Counted from the stretch's first letter, positions 12,600 through 24,499 are shown. The stretch is DNA of 64,000 nucleotides from Lepeophtheirus salmonis (GCF_016086655.4 NC_052141.2:11346001-11410000), one strand, 5' to 3'. The notes: generated by a model from the letters alone, not told the origin. A program made the numbers and translations.

Positions 12600-13600
12600 T
12601 AATACCACAAATTAAACAAGCTGACAAAATTTTAAAACTTTTATATCGTGTGAAGCTTGACATAATGGATGCCGTCTTGTGCTTCATATTACATTCACGT
12701 TAGAAAAGGTTTCAACAGTGTATGGTTTAAAAGGTTTTAACAATCAATGCAAAATATAATGTTTGAATAACTACTAATAAATAAAAAAGATTTTTGGATG
12801 TTGCTAAATAGATTCATGAAATATTTACCATTTATGATCAGCAGCATAAATAAGTGATAAATATTTACAAAATTGACACAATTGAAGTAGTAATTATTAC
12901 ATTTATATATAGCGGGTAGGGCGAATTGTTCAAAATACTAACCTCTTCATAACTAATATATATGTCTCAACAAATTATTCCATAAATACTTGATTATCTG
13001 ATATAATTTCATAGGGTAGGCATATATTAATTTAAAATGTTGAGTACTAAATAAATAAATTTAAGGGATTTAAATCAAGATAAAACTTTTAAAAATTAGA
13101 TTTTGAGTTGATAAAATATTCTACGATCTTGGAAGCACCACTATATCTAGTCCGTTTAAAATTGTTAATTGAGCAAAGTAGTTGAACGCTATACTAGAAC
13201 TAACACTTTGATGTGTTGTTAAAAATTTTATTTGCTGGAGTTTAGCAAGGAACAAATGCGTATAAATCCTAGCATATGAAATTAGCATATGTTAAAATTT
13301 TTATTATCAATCAACCTTAAGCTAAAAGCAAGATTTCTAAACCAAATGAATTAAATCTAATTTATTAGTTCACTTTATAAAATTCTTGCGACTTTGATTG
13401 GTATTAATAGTTCCAAATTTGTTCCATACTATGACTATTCCTAAAATAAAAACTTATTATCCGCATTATACTTTTATTTCAATGAGATTTTATAAAGACT
13501 ACCAATTTTGCTTTACCTATACAAGCTTGATCTTTTCTAGTGGTAGACCTTTTTTTCAATTTTTCGAGAGTAAAATTTGAACCAGAGGTTTTGTGAGGAC
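12600..13600. other. AT-rich intergenic DNA
   Basis: No gene or element recognised. A 60-residue open frame at 13398-13580 has low-complexity composition and no supporting signals. Confidence 0.4.
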
Positions 13601-13624
13601 ATTTATTTAGCCAAATTATCTGAA

Positions 13625-14330
13625 AATTGTCATTGGCAGGACTTACATCTAATATGTTAGTCCTCAGCTCTGTTAACTGCCTCAGTACGGGACCTAAACC
13701 ATTGTAGACCTTGACTATGTAGTCAGACTCGAGCTTGGTCCACTCTTTTTTGATGGAATCCTCAAGAGACTGGACTGGCTCTTGTGAGGAGTGGGAAACA
13801 CCCTCTTCTCCATATGCGCCCAGATATAGTAGTCAAACGGATTTCCGTATTGAGAGGAGGCCAGCCAGAGGTTGAGATCTGAAAAGTCCGGAAAATAGTC
13901 TCTGAGGAGGAGTGTGAAGACACAGAGCTCCGTCTTGAGTGAAAGCAAAGTTGTCCTTGAACTTTTCTCTGGTCCAAGGTAGCGCTTTTATATCGAGATG
14001 TTTGATGTAAGCATCTGCATTGAGCCTTTCCTTCCTCTCCATAAAAATGGGAGAACAGACTCCACACCACCCAAAATCATGGTTCAGGCTGAAGTTTTTG
14101 TTCTAAAGACATGTCTTACTGAAACTGATACATTGTCTGGATGTTCTGTTGTGATATAGCGGCTGCTGTTCTGCTTATTTACAATGTCATCAACGGTGAA
14201 AAAAAGTTCCATCAGAAAAGAGCCAAACCTTTTTCCAAATTTTTGTTGGCTTTAAAAATATTTATAAATTCTTTGTTCTTTCCAACCATCTCTGTTCAGA
14301 GATAAGATGTCTTTTTGTCCTCCTTTTGTT
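13625..14330 (-). mobile_element. Tc1/mariner transposase pseudogene, fairly long
   Basis: Read on the minus strand with frame changes, the order is: LFTVDDIVNKQNSSRYI (around the first catalytic Asp), VFRTKTSA, then KERLNADAYIKHLDIKALPW, FTQDGAL (second Asp retained in QDG), NPFDYYIWAHME (third acidic site), and SIKKEWTKLESDYIVKVYNG followed by GLGPVLRQL. This covers most of the catalytic domain of an IS630/Tc1/mariner transposase. At least two frameshifts and one stop make it non-functional. Confidence 0.8.
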
Positions 14331-14489
14331 GACTATTTTAATAGAAGCTACCAAAATATACGTGTAATGTGGCACATTATAAAGCTCAAATGCCCACAGG
14401 GACAATATTACTCATAATTGCATAATATCAATGTAGTGATAGATCAAAATGAAATGATAGTGTCAATAAACCTAGTTTCTAACTAAATT

Positions 14490-14640
14490 GACTCTTGTTG
14501 TAATTCAAAATACATCTTAAGACGAAGAAAATCCAATTTTTACAATTTTCTTATACAAGTTGGAACTTGTATAACAAAAATGACTCCACTTTCCTTGAAT
14601 AATTGCAGCAAAATAAAATGTATAACTAGACCTAAAATGT
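14490..14640 (+). repeat. Dispersed repeat with a TTATACAAGTT palindrome, copy 1
   Basis: The segment contains ttatacaagttggaacttgt at 14551 (continuing ataa): arms of 11 bases around a two-base centre. The neighbouring sequence (cttgttgtaattcaa...cttaagac) matches the reverse complement of 50120-50260, where the same palindrome is perfect over 26 bases. Confidence 0.55.
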
Positions 14641-14924
14641 GAAACTCTATATGAACAAATGGTTCATATACAGACAATGTGGAATAAAGTAAATTTTGCA
14701 AAATTCAACGGGTATTAATTAAAATGCCCACTCTATTGGGCAATTTCCAAATATTCAACAAAGCAAACCCTCATGTTGTTAAATCAACCCTTTGGGCACC
14801 ATACCAAGATAAAATACCCCCTCCCCACACACACACACACAAACTTATTTTTTAGGTTTTGAGCCACAACATGAAAAAAGCGTATTGCATACGGAGGTAT
14901 AGATTTGTATGTTGCTTTTGGACC

Positions 14925-15225
14925 GCACCGATGTGCCTTAGAACCTTTTGGACTGTAGTTCATATTTTAGAAAGGCCCCTCAACGGGCTTATATATGACT
15001 GCGATTGTCTTTATCATACATTGCATCTCTTCCGTTCCCTTTAACAAACTGCGGACTTAGGTTTTATGAAGGATTTTTATAACGTATAGTCAACATCTTA
15101 ACATTGGGCAGCGATTTCTGATATTCATGCTAAGCTGCCTCCCAGATGCCCTTTACAAACTGTAGGTCTATGGGGCATTCAGATTTTGTAAAACGGCCCT
15201 GCAACAGGTTTGCATATGGCAGAAA
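14925..15225 (+). repeat. Two diverged tandem units
   Basis: A unit near 14930-15000 (gatgtgcctt...ggactgtag...cccctcaacgggcttatata) is echoed at 15144-15220 (gatgccctttacaaactgtag...gccctgcaacaggtttgcata). Spacing is about 215 bases. No coding content is seen. Confidence 0.4.
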
Positions 15226-15309
15226 ATATGTGTATTATGTTTGGGGCCCTGGTGATGCTTTCAACAACCTGCTCATTCAGAATAATTAGGACAAGCCGCC
15301 ATTGGCGGT

Positions 15310-16900
15310 TTTCTGTATAATGCTATAAATTAAAAAAAAAAAATTGCCAAATACATTTTACATAATACTTGGTCAATTTACAAAATGCCCGATATTTCCC
15401 AATGTCGAACTCATCTTTCGTTGGTTTGTGTTTAGGCTTGAGTAGGATCCATTATTCTTATAACTAAATCAATTTCTCTCATAGCGTATTAATGATGAAT
15501 TTGGGTCAAAAATTTAGTTCATTAAGGAAAACTTAATCATTATTATTATGATCCGTAGACTAACCATTTAATCAATTCCTTGTTGAAGCTATTTCATCAA
15601 GAAATAGCAATCAAATATAGTCTTACGACCATCTGCATTAATTGTGTCACTGCATTAAGCGAGCATATACAGTTTTCTAATTTAGAATTGTTGCAAATTA
15701 AAAGGAAAAAAAGCTTGGTTTAAGAAGTGCCTGCACAAATAGATTTTTTTTTTTTTTCAGTTGCTCTTGCCTGATCCCAATATACAATTTTTACTGAATT
15801 TGAGTTCTGAGACCTCAGCTCGTGAGGTCCTTGGTCAAAGTGAGTATTTCGTTAAAATACAAAATCCATGCAAGTTATATTCGAATTGGTCAAAAATGTC
15901 AATAAAATATTGAGCCGTAATCCCTTAAAAAGAGTTAAAAATTAATGGAAATCTTCTACTTTTCTTTATTTTTGATTAAGATTGTTTTTATATTGATAAA
16001 ACACACCAAAATGTAATATATTACTTTACATAATTAAGATTTAAAAAAAAAATAATTTGAAAATGACATTATATTGAAATTTAAACTGAGTGAGCATAAT
16101 TTTGAAATTCCGTTTTCGTTATACAATAAGGATTATTTACCTAGGTGATAACTAAATATGAATATACGGAGGCTAGGTAATTTTGATTTAAACCATTTCG
16201 CCTTAATATATAAATTAATGAAGTTTATACTTGGAAAATTGAAGATCCCTTGGAATTTTTTTATCAAAATATGTAATATGTATTACAATAAAAGACATAA
16301 AATGGTTGTTTTCTGTTAAAAAATGGGGGAGTCATCCCCAAAATTTGAATGCATATCCCCACCAAAATTTCATCATGTAATGAAATCGAACCAGTGACAA
16401 AGTTTTAATCTAATTAGTTTAGTAAGAAAAACAAAAATAAATATACACGGGACCGATTCGAATAGAAGAATTATTCATTACTTTTCTGTTACTAATCCAT
16501 CATTCGATGTGATGGATACTAAAAAATACTCATGGATTGACGAACAAGCATAATATGAGGCAGGAGCATAATTCCAACAGAAAACAAACATTTTATACAA
16601 CTAAATATTAAACAGTTTCGATTTAAAAATTTCAACCTCCAAAAAAAAAAAAAGGAATAACGACGTATAAACTTTATTCATTTATGCTAAGCGAAATATC
16701 CTTGAAGCACAATGCCCTAAGTCGAAATAGTTTGAAGACTAAATTATCGGGCACCTGAACATACATAACGAATACAATGACGTGTCATTGGGATTCCAAC
16801 ATGCCTTACTTGTCCGGAGAGTAAGTCATTGACAAAAAGATTCAGGAAAAATAATATTGTAAATTAAGTGGCTCCATTCATTCCTAGTATTTTACTATTT
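15310..16900. other. AT-rich intergenic DNA
   Basis: Nothing recognisable apart from homopolymer runs. Confidence 0.4.
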
Positions 16901-16986
16901 ATATTTTCTTGATTGATATAAATTATAAATACATAATAATTAATGACTGGATGACAAAAATTATAATAGATAATTATTACAGGAAT

Positions 16987-17505
16987 TTAAACTACATCAG
17001 CGTTGAAACCATTCAAGCTTTTTTCATCCAGTATAGATGCTACATGATACCCAATAAAAAACTTAGTAGTAACGACCGCTACAATGAGAAAAAGACGTAT
17101 GTTATTAAATGTTGTTATATAAATATCCATGTAGAACATACTGAAGAACATTAAAGTTAAAATCCCCGTGATGATCCCTTGAGATATTTGACCAGAAAAA
17201 CAAAGTCCAAATGAGATGATAACAACACATCCCAGAGTAATTAATGTAAATCCAGTGCAAGTCAGCTCTGCATAGACCCATTTACTTACGCCCTGATGGG
17301 ATGTTTTAATGGCCATGTACCTAATTGCAATGAGGGATCCGTAGATAATTATTAACTGCATGATTGAACCAATTGCTAGTGGAGGGGGAACATATTTCGA
17401 GTAATAAATTACGGAGAGTACAGACGATATAATTCCGATCAAAACAAGCAGCACAATTTCAACCGTTAACCAAATCCTGTAGATTTTTCCAAAATTTCGA
17501 GTCAT
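16987..17505 (-). CDS. Uncharacterised four-span membrane protein
   Basis: An uninterrupted 172-residue frame. The first ATG (17505-17503) gives a short basic N-terminus (MTRNFGKIYR), then four strongly hydrophobic helices at about residues 11-33, 44-66, 81-103 and 109-131. A further hydrophobic stretch lies at 137-157, with a short polar tail. There is no signal-peptide cleavage site, and the first helix probably acts as anchor. The arrangement is tetraspan-like (MARVEL, claudin or related small four-helix families), but I see no diagnostic motif such as the CCG of tetraspanins. I do not assign a family. No introns are needed. The alternating hydrophobic pattern over 172 codons in otherwise stop-rich DNA is the main evidence that it is real. 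No mobile-element sequence overlaps it. Confidence 0.65.
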   Translation of the reverse strand: MTRNFGKIYRIWLTVEIVLLVLIGIISSVLSVIYYSKYVPPPLAIGSIMQLIIIYGSLIAIRYMAIKTSHQGVSKWVYAELTCTGFTLITLGCVVIISFGLCFSGQISQGIITGILTLMFFSMFYMDIYITTFNNIRLFLIVAVVTTKFFIGYHVASILDEKSLNGFNADVV

Positions 17506-17519
17506 TTTTTAGAAAATTA

Positions 17520-18880
17520 TTCTTTCACGGAAGAGCCAGGGAATTGAAATAATATACTTAATTATAAGTAACTGAAATAATTTGTTAGGAATCCAATTTT
17601 TATTATTCAAGTTTTGTACACTTATTGTCAAGTCTCTAAGAGTTGGGACACTAATGAATTATAACTGATAAATAAGCTACCTTTCACAAAAATAAATGTT
17701 GTAAAGCTCGCATTGCGAAAGTTTGCCGTGGGATTACTCATGAGTAAGGAAATCATGAATATAGTCTAGTAATTCATGGATTACTCGATGTGAGAAAATT
17801 TGCCCTGAATAAAGCTCGTTGGGCCGAAGAATTGCCTTTCTGTTAGTGTTGGGGTTCGGTTTCGAAATCTGAAACCGGTTTGAGGCCGTTATATTTCTGG
17901 TTGGACCGAATTAGTTTTTAAGAAATCGTTTTGAAGAAAGTAAAAAAAGTGAAGGATGAATTAGAAAAAATACACTTTTTAAATCGTTCATTGTTGATTT
18001 CAAATAATCCCTATTTTTCAACATCTTATATAATGCAATTGTTTATTAATTTTTTCACAAAGTACTTCGATGTCTCTAGATAACTACATATATTTTCTCA
18101 CAAACATCGAGTATTCATGGCTTTATTTGAGATGTTAAGGAGTACTTTACACGTCTCAATATTTCAATAATTTGTATATATTACGAACTTGACTCTCTAC
18201 CACCGACCTATATAATAACTGGATACTCAATTGGAGTCAACGGTTAGCTGTCGGCAGCCATCTTAGGTACCTATATGAAGTTTATTTGTATATGAAGAAA
18301 TATATAGGAGACTTATCTCTCACTTGGAACATTGGAGGAACAACGATATTCTCGAAGCTGTACAAGGCTTAAGATAAAGATAAGATTCAAGTTCTTCTCC
18401 TTGCCCTTTTAATCCAAATTCATTTATGTACTATGTCGTCTGTTAATGCCTATAATCGGAATCCTTCTTTTAGTTAAAGCACTCTTATACTTTCAACGTT
18501 CAGCGTATACACTCACTTACATCTTGCTCCGTGACTTTATCCTTCTCATTGATAACAAATGATATACAATAATGTCGGTGTTCTTTGAGCAGCCATGTTG
18601 CATCAGAACAAACAATAAACTAGAATAGTTTTATTACAACAATCTTTGCTACTATTTCTTTTTAGAAAATACAAATATAATAGACACAGGATATTTAAGA
18701 CCTTTAAATCATTGATTCTTATAAAAGAATCTTTTTCGAAAGAGACTTTCGTATAAATTATTTTTTATAATGCTCAGAAATGAGGCTGACTTTATGATGA
18801 AGCCTAATTTAAGAATATGTCAAGATAATACGTTTTTGTAATTTAAGAATATGGTTACTTAATGGTGAGCTGTCAAGACT
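17520..18880. other. AT-rich intergenic DNA
   Basis: No gene recognised. The segment downstream of the P-element N-terminal fragment on the minus strand (18500-18900) shows no further transposase blocks. Confidence 0.4.
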
Positions 18881-18904
18881 ATGAAGTTCAAGTTCCTTAA
18901 ATAT

Positions 18905-19651
18905 CTAGGACTTATAATTGCCTATTTGTAGGACACGGCTGGTAATAGTGTTTTGTATCACAGTAGCTTTGGTCTTGAGAACACCTTGAATTTTGAATCT
19001 CAAGATACATTTTTCAGCTTCTATACATGTTTCCAATACAATTTCCCATTCCATTGAATTTTTTTTGAAAACTGAAATTTCGTCTAATGTCAAATTGACA
19101 AGAATTTCTTCTTTAGATTCGAGAGCTTTATTGGCCTTCGATTTAAGAATATAAAAGGAAGGTTGAGTAAAACCTGGATCACTATCCACATTCGAATACC
19201 AGTTTCGGATGGTACTGAGACTAGGTAGGCATAAGTCAAAGGTATTTCTTATATAACTTATATGTCGAGTAGAGTGGCAATGTCAAAGGAAATGCTCGGA
19301 GCTCAGGTGAGTAGCTACTGCGACTTCCCTTATACCACATCCGATTTGCATCCTTTTTAAAAGGTTTTTAGGAACGTCAGACATTGTACCAAGAATGGAT
19401 AAAGCCTCTTCTAATAGCATTCTCTTGGACCTCAGGTCTTTTAAAACGTCAACCAAGTTTCCTAACTTCTTGGAGATTGTATTCCCTTGACATCTGTATT
19501 TTTTAGAACGGTCTGCAAGCTCGGAAATCATATGCGTTTGCCATTCGAGCTTCTCCTTAATGACTTGAGCTGATGGGAGAGAATAGGGATGACCCAATTG
19601 CACATTTTCCGTAGCCTCTAAGTGGGAAGAGGTAAAAAATAAAAAAACCAA
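18905..19651 (-). mobile_element. P-element/THAP9-family transposase, N-terminal half, decayed
   Basis: On the minus strand I read EALSILGTMSDVPKNLLKRM (to about 19345). After a frame change comes YSPELRAFPLTLPLYS (about 19262-19313), and after another LPSLSTIRNWYSNVDSDPG (about 19175-19235) with FT following, then LTLDEISVFKKNSMEW. This series (the 'YSpelr.FaltLhfYS' block, the 'LPs.sTirrWy...pGFt' block and the 'DEmsirk..ew' catalytic start) is diagnostic of P-element and THAP9 transposases. No DNA-binding THAP domain is seen upstream, because the left arm of the inverted duplication begins there. Two frameshifts make it non-functional. The rest of the catalytic domain is not found downstream. 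Confidence 0.85.
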
Positions 19652-19670
19652 ACCACGTCGTCACCCTAAG

Positions 19671-19880
19671 AGTTACTCCGATGTCGATCTTCCATTCTAC
19701 TCTGAGGTGAACAAGAATGAAGTTTTTTTAGTCTGCAACAAATACTCAGTATTACATTTCCTCTTTCATGAACTAGTGATTACTTTATACGTATAGGTTA
19801 TATGTTCTCTCTTCAAGAATGGAAGAATAATGACAACAGCTTTGGAGAATAAAAAAATATATATTCAGATAGCAACTACA
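19671..19880 (+). repeat. Dispersed repeat R1, partial copy spanning the palindrome edge
   Basis: It carries gagttactccgatgtcgatc...ttctactctgagg...ctgcaacaaat, as in the R1 copies at 2341 and 34262. It then runs on into aataatgacaac and the agcaactacaaa tail. The tail lies inside the inverted duplication and is also found at 27975-28025, while the first part exists only on this side. Confidence 0.6.
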
Positions 19881-20024
19881 AAAAGCCTCTATTATCATGT
19901 TATTTTCATCTTTGATCATAATACTAAGTATTCAATGATAAAATAAACTTATCTGGAAGTGACACACTCTAGAATCCTTAAGAATGATCAGGGATTCAGA
20001 TTACGACGACCGGTTGGTTTACAA

Positions 20025-20470
20025 TATATCTAGAAATATTCTCGAAAAATCATATTTTTAATCAACGGTTTTATGATTTTGTTTTTTATTTGTAACGATG
20101 ATTGAGTATTTACTCTATTATCTAGTTTGTTATTTCCCATATTTTCATTGATCTTTAAAAACTTGCTAATGGCCCAGCAAGGACTCTGATCAAAAAGACT
20201 TAAGTGTACACCAATTTTTATTCTTTTCATCAGCTTTGATTGATAAAGTTATATTTAAAGTGTTATTTAATTATTTTTGGCCAACATAAAGTTCATGAAT
20301 GGAATACTTGGCTCAAATCCATTGGTAAAAAATAATCATACTAAAAAAAAAGGATAAAAAAATTCATTAATTTCCTTTTTTAATATTGTGAAGCTTCATA
20401 TTATTATTTGTTTTTTAAATCCAAAAGAGGAGCCTAACAAAAGTTGCAGTCCTTTTTTTAGCTCCCCCTG
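20025..20470 (-). mobile_element. Tc1/mariner remnant inside the left arm
   Basis: This mirrors 27383-27830. The inverted end is cctttt...agctccccctg, next to TA at 20471-20472. The decayed helix-turn-helix part on the minus strand lies at 20030-20230. It differs from the right arm copy by a few bases, including a Leu/Ser change. Confidence 0.5.
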
Positions 20471-20605
20471 TATGCTCAAAATTACAATTTTCATTTCAAA
20501 GATTATAACTACTTATACTTATATTTATTACTTAAAAATATTTCAAAGATAAAGTTTGGAGTACAATAATAATAAATTTTTTGAAATTGTTGAACAACTG
20601 CTTCA

Positions 20606-20611
20606 TTTATT
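20606..20611 (-). promoter_or_regulatory. Poly(A) signal AATAAA of the left gene copy
   Basis: It reads TTTATT on the plus strand, about 110 bases past the stop codon, at the same place as in the right copy. Confidence 0.6.
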
Positions 20612-20718
20612 CAAATTACTTATATATGGAGACAATACAAATCAAATCTTTTTAATAATTATAAGTAAATTAGAAGTATAAAAAATGCTTGTTTCTGAGG
20701 TTCAGGTTATTTAAAAGA

Positions 20719-22132
20719 TTACAAACAATGGGGAGAGTAGAAAGAGTCAGAGAACTCAATTGGAAATGGACAGTCACAATGAACACGAGACAACTCCTTC
20801 ATACTATGAGCATCGATGAAAATCATGTAGGATTTGGAAAAGTCTCCAGTAGAATGAGAGACCCAAGAAATGAGAACACCCTCATCTTCATATTGCCCAG
20901 ATGGATTAGGAATAAACATACTTTTACAAGGTCTCCAATACTCATTTTCGCCTCTCCACATCAGAGTGTGTCTATTCTCAACATCGAATTTAATTATTGA
21001 ATTTCCACTCTGGCCATATGTGAATTGATACTTTCTACCATTGTAATTGGGGTTGATACAGGGATACATCAGTTTGGACTCACGAAACAAGTACTGAGGA
21101 CGAAGAATATTCCTGCTAGTTCCATGACTCATCATGGAGGAATCTCTAGAGGGGCAGTAGGAAGAATAAGTCAATTCCATTCCCCTGGAGGTGGTGCTGA
21201 GAGGAAGACGGAATCTCATGATTTTGGAAGAAGAGTATCTCTCTCGGAAGAATCGAGAGGAAGGAGATCTCATGGATGAAGAGAAATCAGCGTCCTCAAA
21301 GCCCATGACATCAATGACAACGTTGTTCTCATACTCGTAGCAGTTGACAAAGTTGTAGAAGAAGTATGGTTTATCCGTCACGTAGCTCATTTCCATGCGT
21401 CTACCAGTTCTTTTGTCCATGATGTAGAAGTAATTGCTTTCTCCTTGCATATACTCCATGCCATAATCTCCTGAGAATCTTTGGTTGTTAGCAAAGTGTC
21501 TCGCATCTAATCCACAGGGCTGCTCACAAAAGATCAAATAGTTGTCTGTCATTCCATAGGCATGAAAAAAATCCAATGTGATTGGGGAATCGTGATGGAA
21601 TGGTTCCAATGACTTGATAGTTGCTCATTTCAAAGGATCCTGGATATTTTAGGAAGTGATAATTATTGTTTCCTTCAGAAAAGGAAGCCCCCATGTTAAA
21701 ATAGTCTCCATTGAGGTCTCTCAAGGGGAGTCCCGTTTGGATTCGGATGAATTGTGACATATCTCTGTTGTTGAAGGATGGACTCAAGTTACCAAAGCGA
21801 TAGAATGGGAAATATCCATGACCTTGTTGATCATTGAAGGATTTGTATCCAGCCATAGAAGAGGTAGCTCCTTCTTTTGTTTCATTGTAGATGTTGTTAT
21901 GACTTCCGTGAGTATTATTCATGCCTCTATCGGGTCTCATGAAACGAGTCATGAAATTGCTTGGATCATCCATTCTGAAAGAGTTCATCATGGACTGAGC
22001 TTCGAAAGGGCTCATATCATAAGTTGAGGAACTTCTTCTTCCAGACATTATGTTTCTGAACCATTCAGGGAGACTTTGGCCTCTGAAAGAGTCTCTCATT
22101 TGAGTAAAATTGTTACTCATTTCTCTATTCAT
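20719..22132 (-). pseudogene. Carotenoid oxygenase-like gene, frameshifted second copy
   Basis: The start codon (22132-22130), promoter and all coding sequence match the intact right copy. However, a run of seven T on the coding strand (A7 at 21565-21571) replaces six T in the right copy (26283-26288). The extra base shifts the frame after residue 188. The first frame then ends at 21524 after a short unrelated tail, and residues 189-470 continue in another frame to the stop at 20719-20721. Apart from this one base the two predicted proteins look identical along their whole length. That means the break is very recent, the arms are being kept alike by gene conversion, or the extra base is a sequencing or assembly error in a homopolymer. 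If the latter is true, both copies are functional genes. Confidence 0.8.
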
Positions 22133-22201
22133 GTTGAAGCTTTGGTTTGGTTTTGTTACTCTTTTGGAGATGAACTGATGATGATTTCATGCAGTGAAGC
22201 T

Positions 22202-22212
22202 CCTTTTATACA
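22202..22212 (-). promoter_or_regulatory. TATA box of the left gene copy
   Basis: It reads tgtataaaagg on the minus strand, identical with the box at 25644 in the right arm, and lies about 75 bases before the start codon. Confidence 0.7.
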
Positions 22213-22494
22213 ATAGACGTGATCACACTTCATTTAATTATTATGGTTGAATTCTCGTACACAGGGAGACTACATTTCTGTATTGATTGCATTATCCTTT
22301 TAAGGTGCTTCTTATTTTTTGAGTCAATATTATTATTCAAATTAATTTTTCTTATATTTAAAAATTAACAATTTACTTAGATATGTAATAATTACCACAT
22401 TGAAAGTTAACCTTTATTTGGATTAGCAATTAATTGTTAGTCTTTAGTTACGTGACATATAATCATGTCATATAAATAAATAGAATAACAATAG

Positions 22495-23392
22495 CTATAC
22501 TTTTTGGCTAGAATGAATGATTAGAAGAACAATTATAGCATAAGTAGTTTTGAAAGTAATTGGCAAGTTCACAACATAGAATTTAACTAAATTTTGGCAT
22601 AGAAAAAATAAAGACTTTGATTGTTTATTTCTTATTATAATTTGATACTCCACAAATACTTTGGTAATCATATTAAAACAAAAGTCCGTTGGAGAATAGA
22701 GACGTTCTCTATTTATTTGCTCAAAGACTTGAAGTTTAGGGTCTTCGAGACCAGATTCACTGAAAGTTACTAAGGGGAAATATTTTGAAGATACAAGAAA
22801 GTCGAGACAATCATTACATTTCAGTCTTGAAGTTTGTGACCGTGTAATATAGCCAGAAATTACATACAAAAGAGCTTCGTCACTTCTTTCAAGTTCATAA
22901 GTCATCTCGTTTTCCTCGATTGAAGCCAAAATTATTGATTTGGACTTGATTATGTCCACATCTTGAATTTGAGATCTACTTGAATGAATTTTCCTTATTT
23001 GTCGCATATTAAGCCCATCAAATTTAGCAAGTGAGAGTATTCTAATTTTTTTCTCAGCGTCAAGTATTTGTCTTACTGAAACATATTAGTTTGCTCCAGA
23101 GGCCTGACGGTACAAGCTGAATCTGGATTCTATAAAATCACTTTGTACTTGACCAGTATTTAAACTCCCAGTTCATGAGTAAATGTTGAGCAAGCTTTAT
23201 GGCTGCACTTGTAGTTTGCTTCAAGGCTGTAAAGGTTTCCATTGTAAGTTCCATTTGGTGATTTTTTGTTTCTTCCTGCCATAGAATCAACCAAATATTG
23301 AACTTGGAAATATATTCAAAATAATCCTGTCCTGCTCTGAGTGGTTCCTTTGAAGTATCCCTATTTCGAACTCCCGCAGAAGGTGAAACCAA
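22495..23392 (-). mobile_element. P-element/THAP9-family transposase, C-terminal half, decayed
   Basis: In order on the minus strand: KFNIWLILWQEE, then LTMETFTALKQTTSAAIKLA and NWEFKYWS. After a frame change comes SDFIESRFSLYRQASGAN, then an in-frame TAA at 23086-23088, YVSVRQILDAEKKIRIL, ELERSDEALLYVISGYI and KCNDCLDFL. The SD.lE.rF..YRq.sG.Nyy.svrq block and the following 'yv.Gyi.....C..C...l' block are hallmarks of the C-terminal region of P-element/THAP9 transposases. One stop and at least one frameshift kill it. It lies in the spacer of the inverted duplication, upstream (on the minus strand) of the N-terminal fragment at 18905-19651. The two therefore cannot belong to one simple gene. 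Confidence 0.85.
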
Positions 23393-23639
23393 CTTTTTTA
23401 ATATTTAGTCCGACAACTGGGTACACAACATCAATCTGGTATGATTTTAAAATAAACACTGTAAGCATGGCATCAAATTTAGTATCATGATCTTCATTAT
23501 AACAATAATATTATCATATAATAATCAAAAGTAGGATCTTTATTATAATGAGAAAAGCTGGTGTCAAATAGTATTTGAAGAGCAATTAAATAAAATATAT
23601 TTGAAACACCATATTTGTAGGTAAATATCAATACTTTCA

Positions 23640-24180
23640 TATTGTTCTAACAGTTTATAATAGATTTGAACAAGCTGGACTTTAAAGCTGTGTGGTCAAA
23701 CTAACGAAGCAGAGTCTCAAATTTTTGCCTTTGATGATTCAAAAATTTTATGTATGAAATGGGTAGACATGACATAAAGAGACATTGTGCAAAAGTACTT
23801 TAATATTCATGCATAAACACAAGGTTATTAAAAATAATTTGTAAGTCCACCTTTGCGTGTTGAGTTTTTGTTGGTTTCCCGCTCCAAAGTGACCACACAG
23901 CAAAGTCCAGCTTGTTCAAATCTGGCGAGGAAGGGGCAACATTTCTTTGCCTCTTTACCTCTAGAGCCTGCTGGCCTTCATGAACTCTTTCAGAAGGCGA
24001 CGTCGGGTCCTCGTGTATGAGAACAATCCCAAGTCGCACTTCACCGCAATCATGATGGTCCTAGAAGCCACATAGAAGAAATTGGTGTGATGATTAATCG
24101 ATTTGGCGTGTTGATCTTCTTCTCCATGCTTGACAGGAACTCCACATCTCTTTAAATTATTCCCTCTATTTGTCTAAGAG
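23640..24180 (-). mobile_element. Internally deleted Tc1/mariner with an inverted fragment
   Basis: On the minus strand TIMIAVKCDLGLFSYTRTRR (second helix-turn-helix, about 23975-24065) is followed after a deletion by APSSPDLNKLDFAVWSL (about 23875-23945), the third acidic site. On the plus strand at 23661-23700 a second copy of the DLNKLDF coding sequence appears in the opposite orientation. The remnant is thus partly palindromic. Confidence 0.7.
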
Positions 24181-24499
24181 CAGACTGGTCCAATGGAGGA
24201 CTGGGATACTATCTGAGTCAAAAAAATTGTCATTATCATTCTCAAATATCAGAATGTTGCTCTGATGGATAAAAAATTACACTTGTAATATCAAGATTTC
24301 TATCTGATACTGAAAACTATATGTACTGGTAGAGGGAGAAATGTTGGAATGAGTATGGACATTGGAACAAACAAATTGTTTTACTCAAGGATGTGACAAA
24401 TTGGTGCATGTAACAGTCATTAGCCGCTCGTTAAGCTATTAAGAAATCGAACTATTATAAATGAAATTCCAAATATGTGCCTATTTAGCTCAGAATTAA

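Larger units (their letters stand above)
19826..22314 (-). repeat. Left arm of a large inverted duplication
   Basis: About 2.49 kb that match 25547-28025 in inverse. The coding part is essentially identical between arms. The 3' flank differs by a few substitutions and small indels. The promoter-distal part (22225-22314) is clearly diverged, with an indel of about 10 bases. The outer edge is at about 19826 (aataatgacaac) and the inner edge at about 22314 (the inverse of taagaagcacctta). Confidence 0.9.

Noticed and set aside
13833..14070. Short ORFs of 69 and 102 residues treated as genes
   Set aside because: They are frames of one decayed Tc1/mariner transposase, reported as a single element.
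20689..21000. 103-residue plus-strand open frame, with its mirror image at 26853-27164
   Set aside because: Shadow of the C-terminal coding region of the oxygenase-like gene. No domain or promoter.
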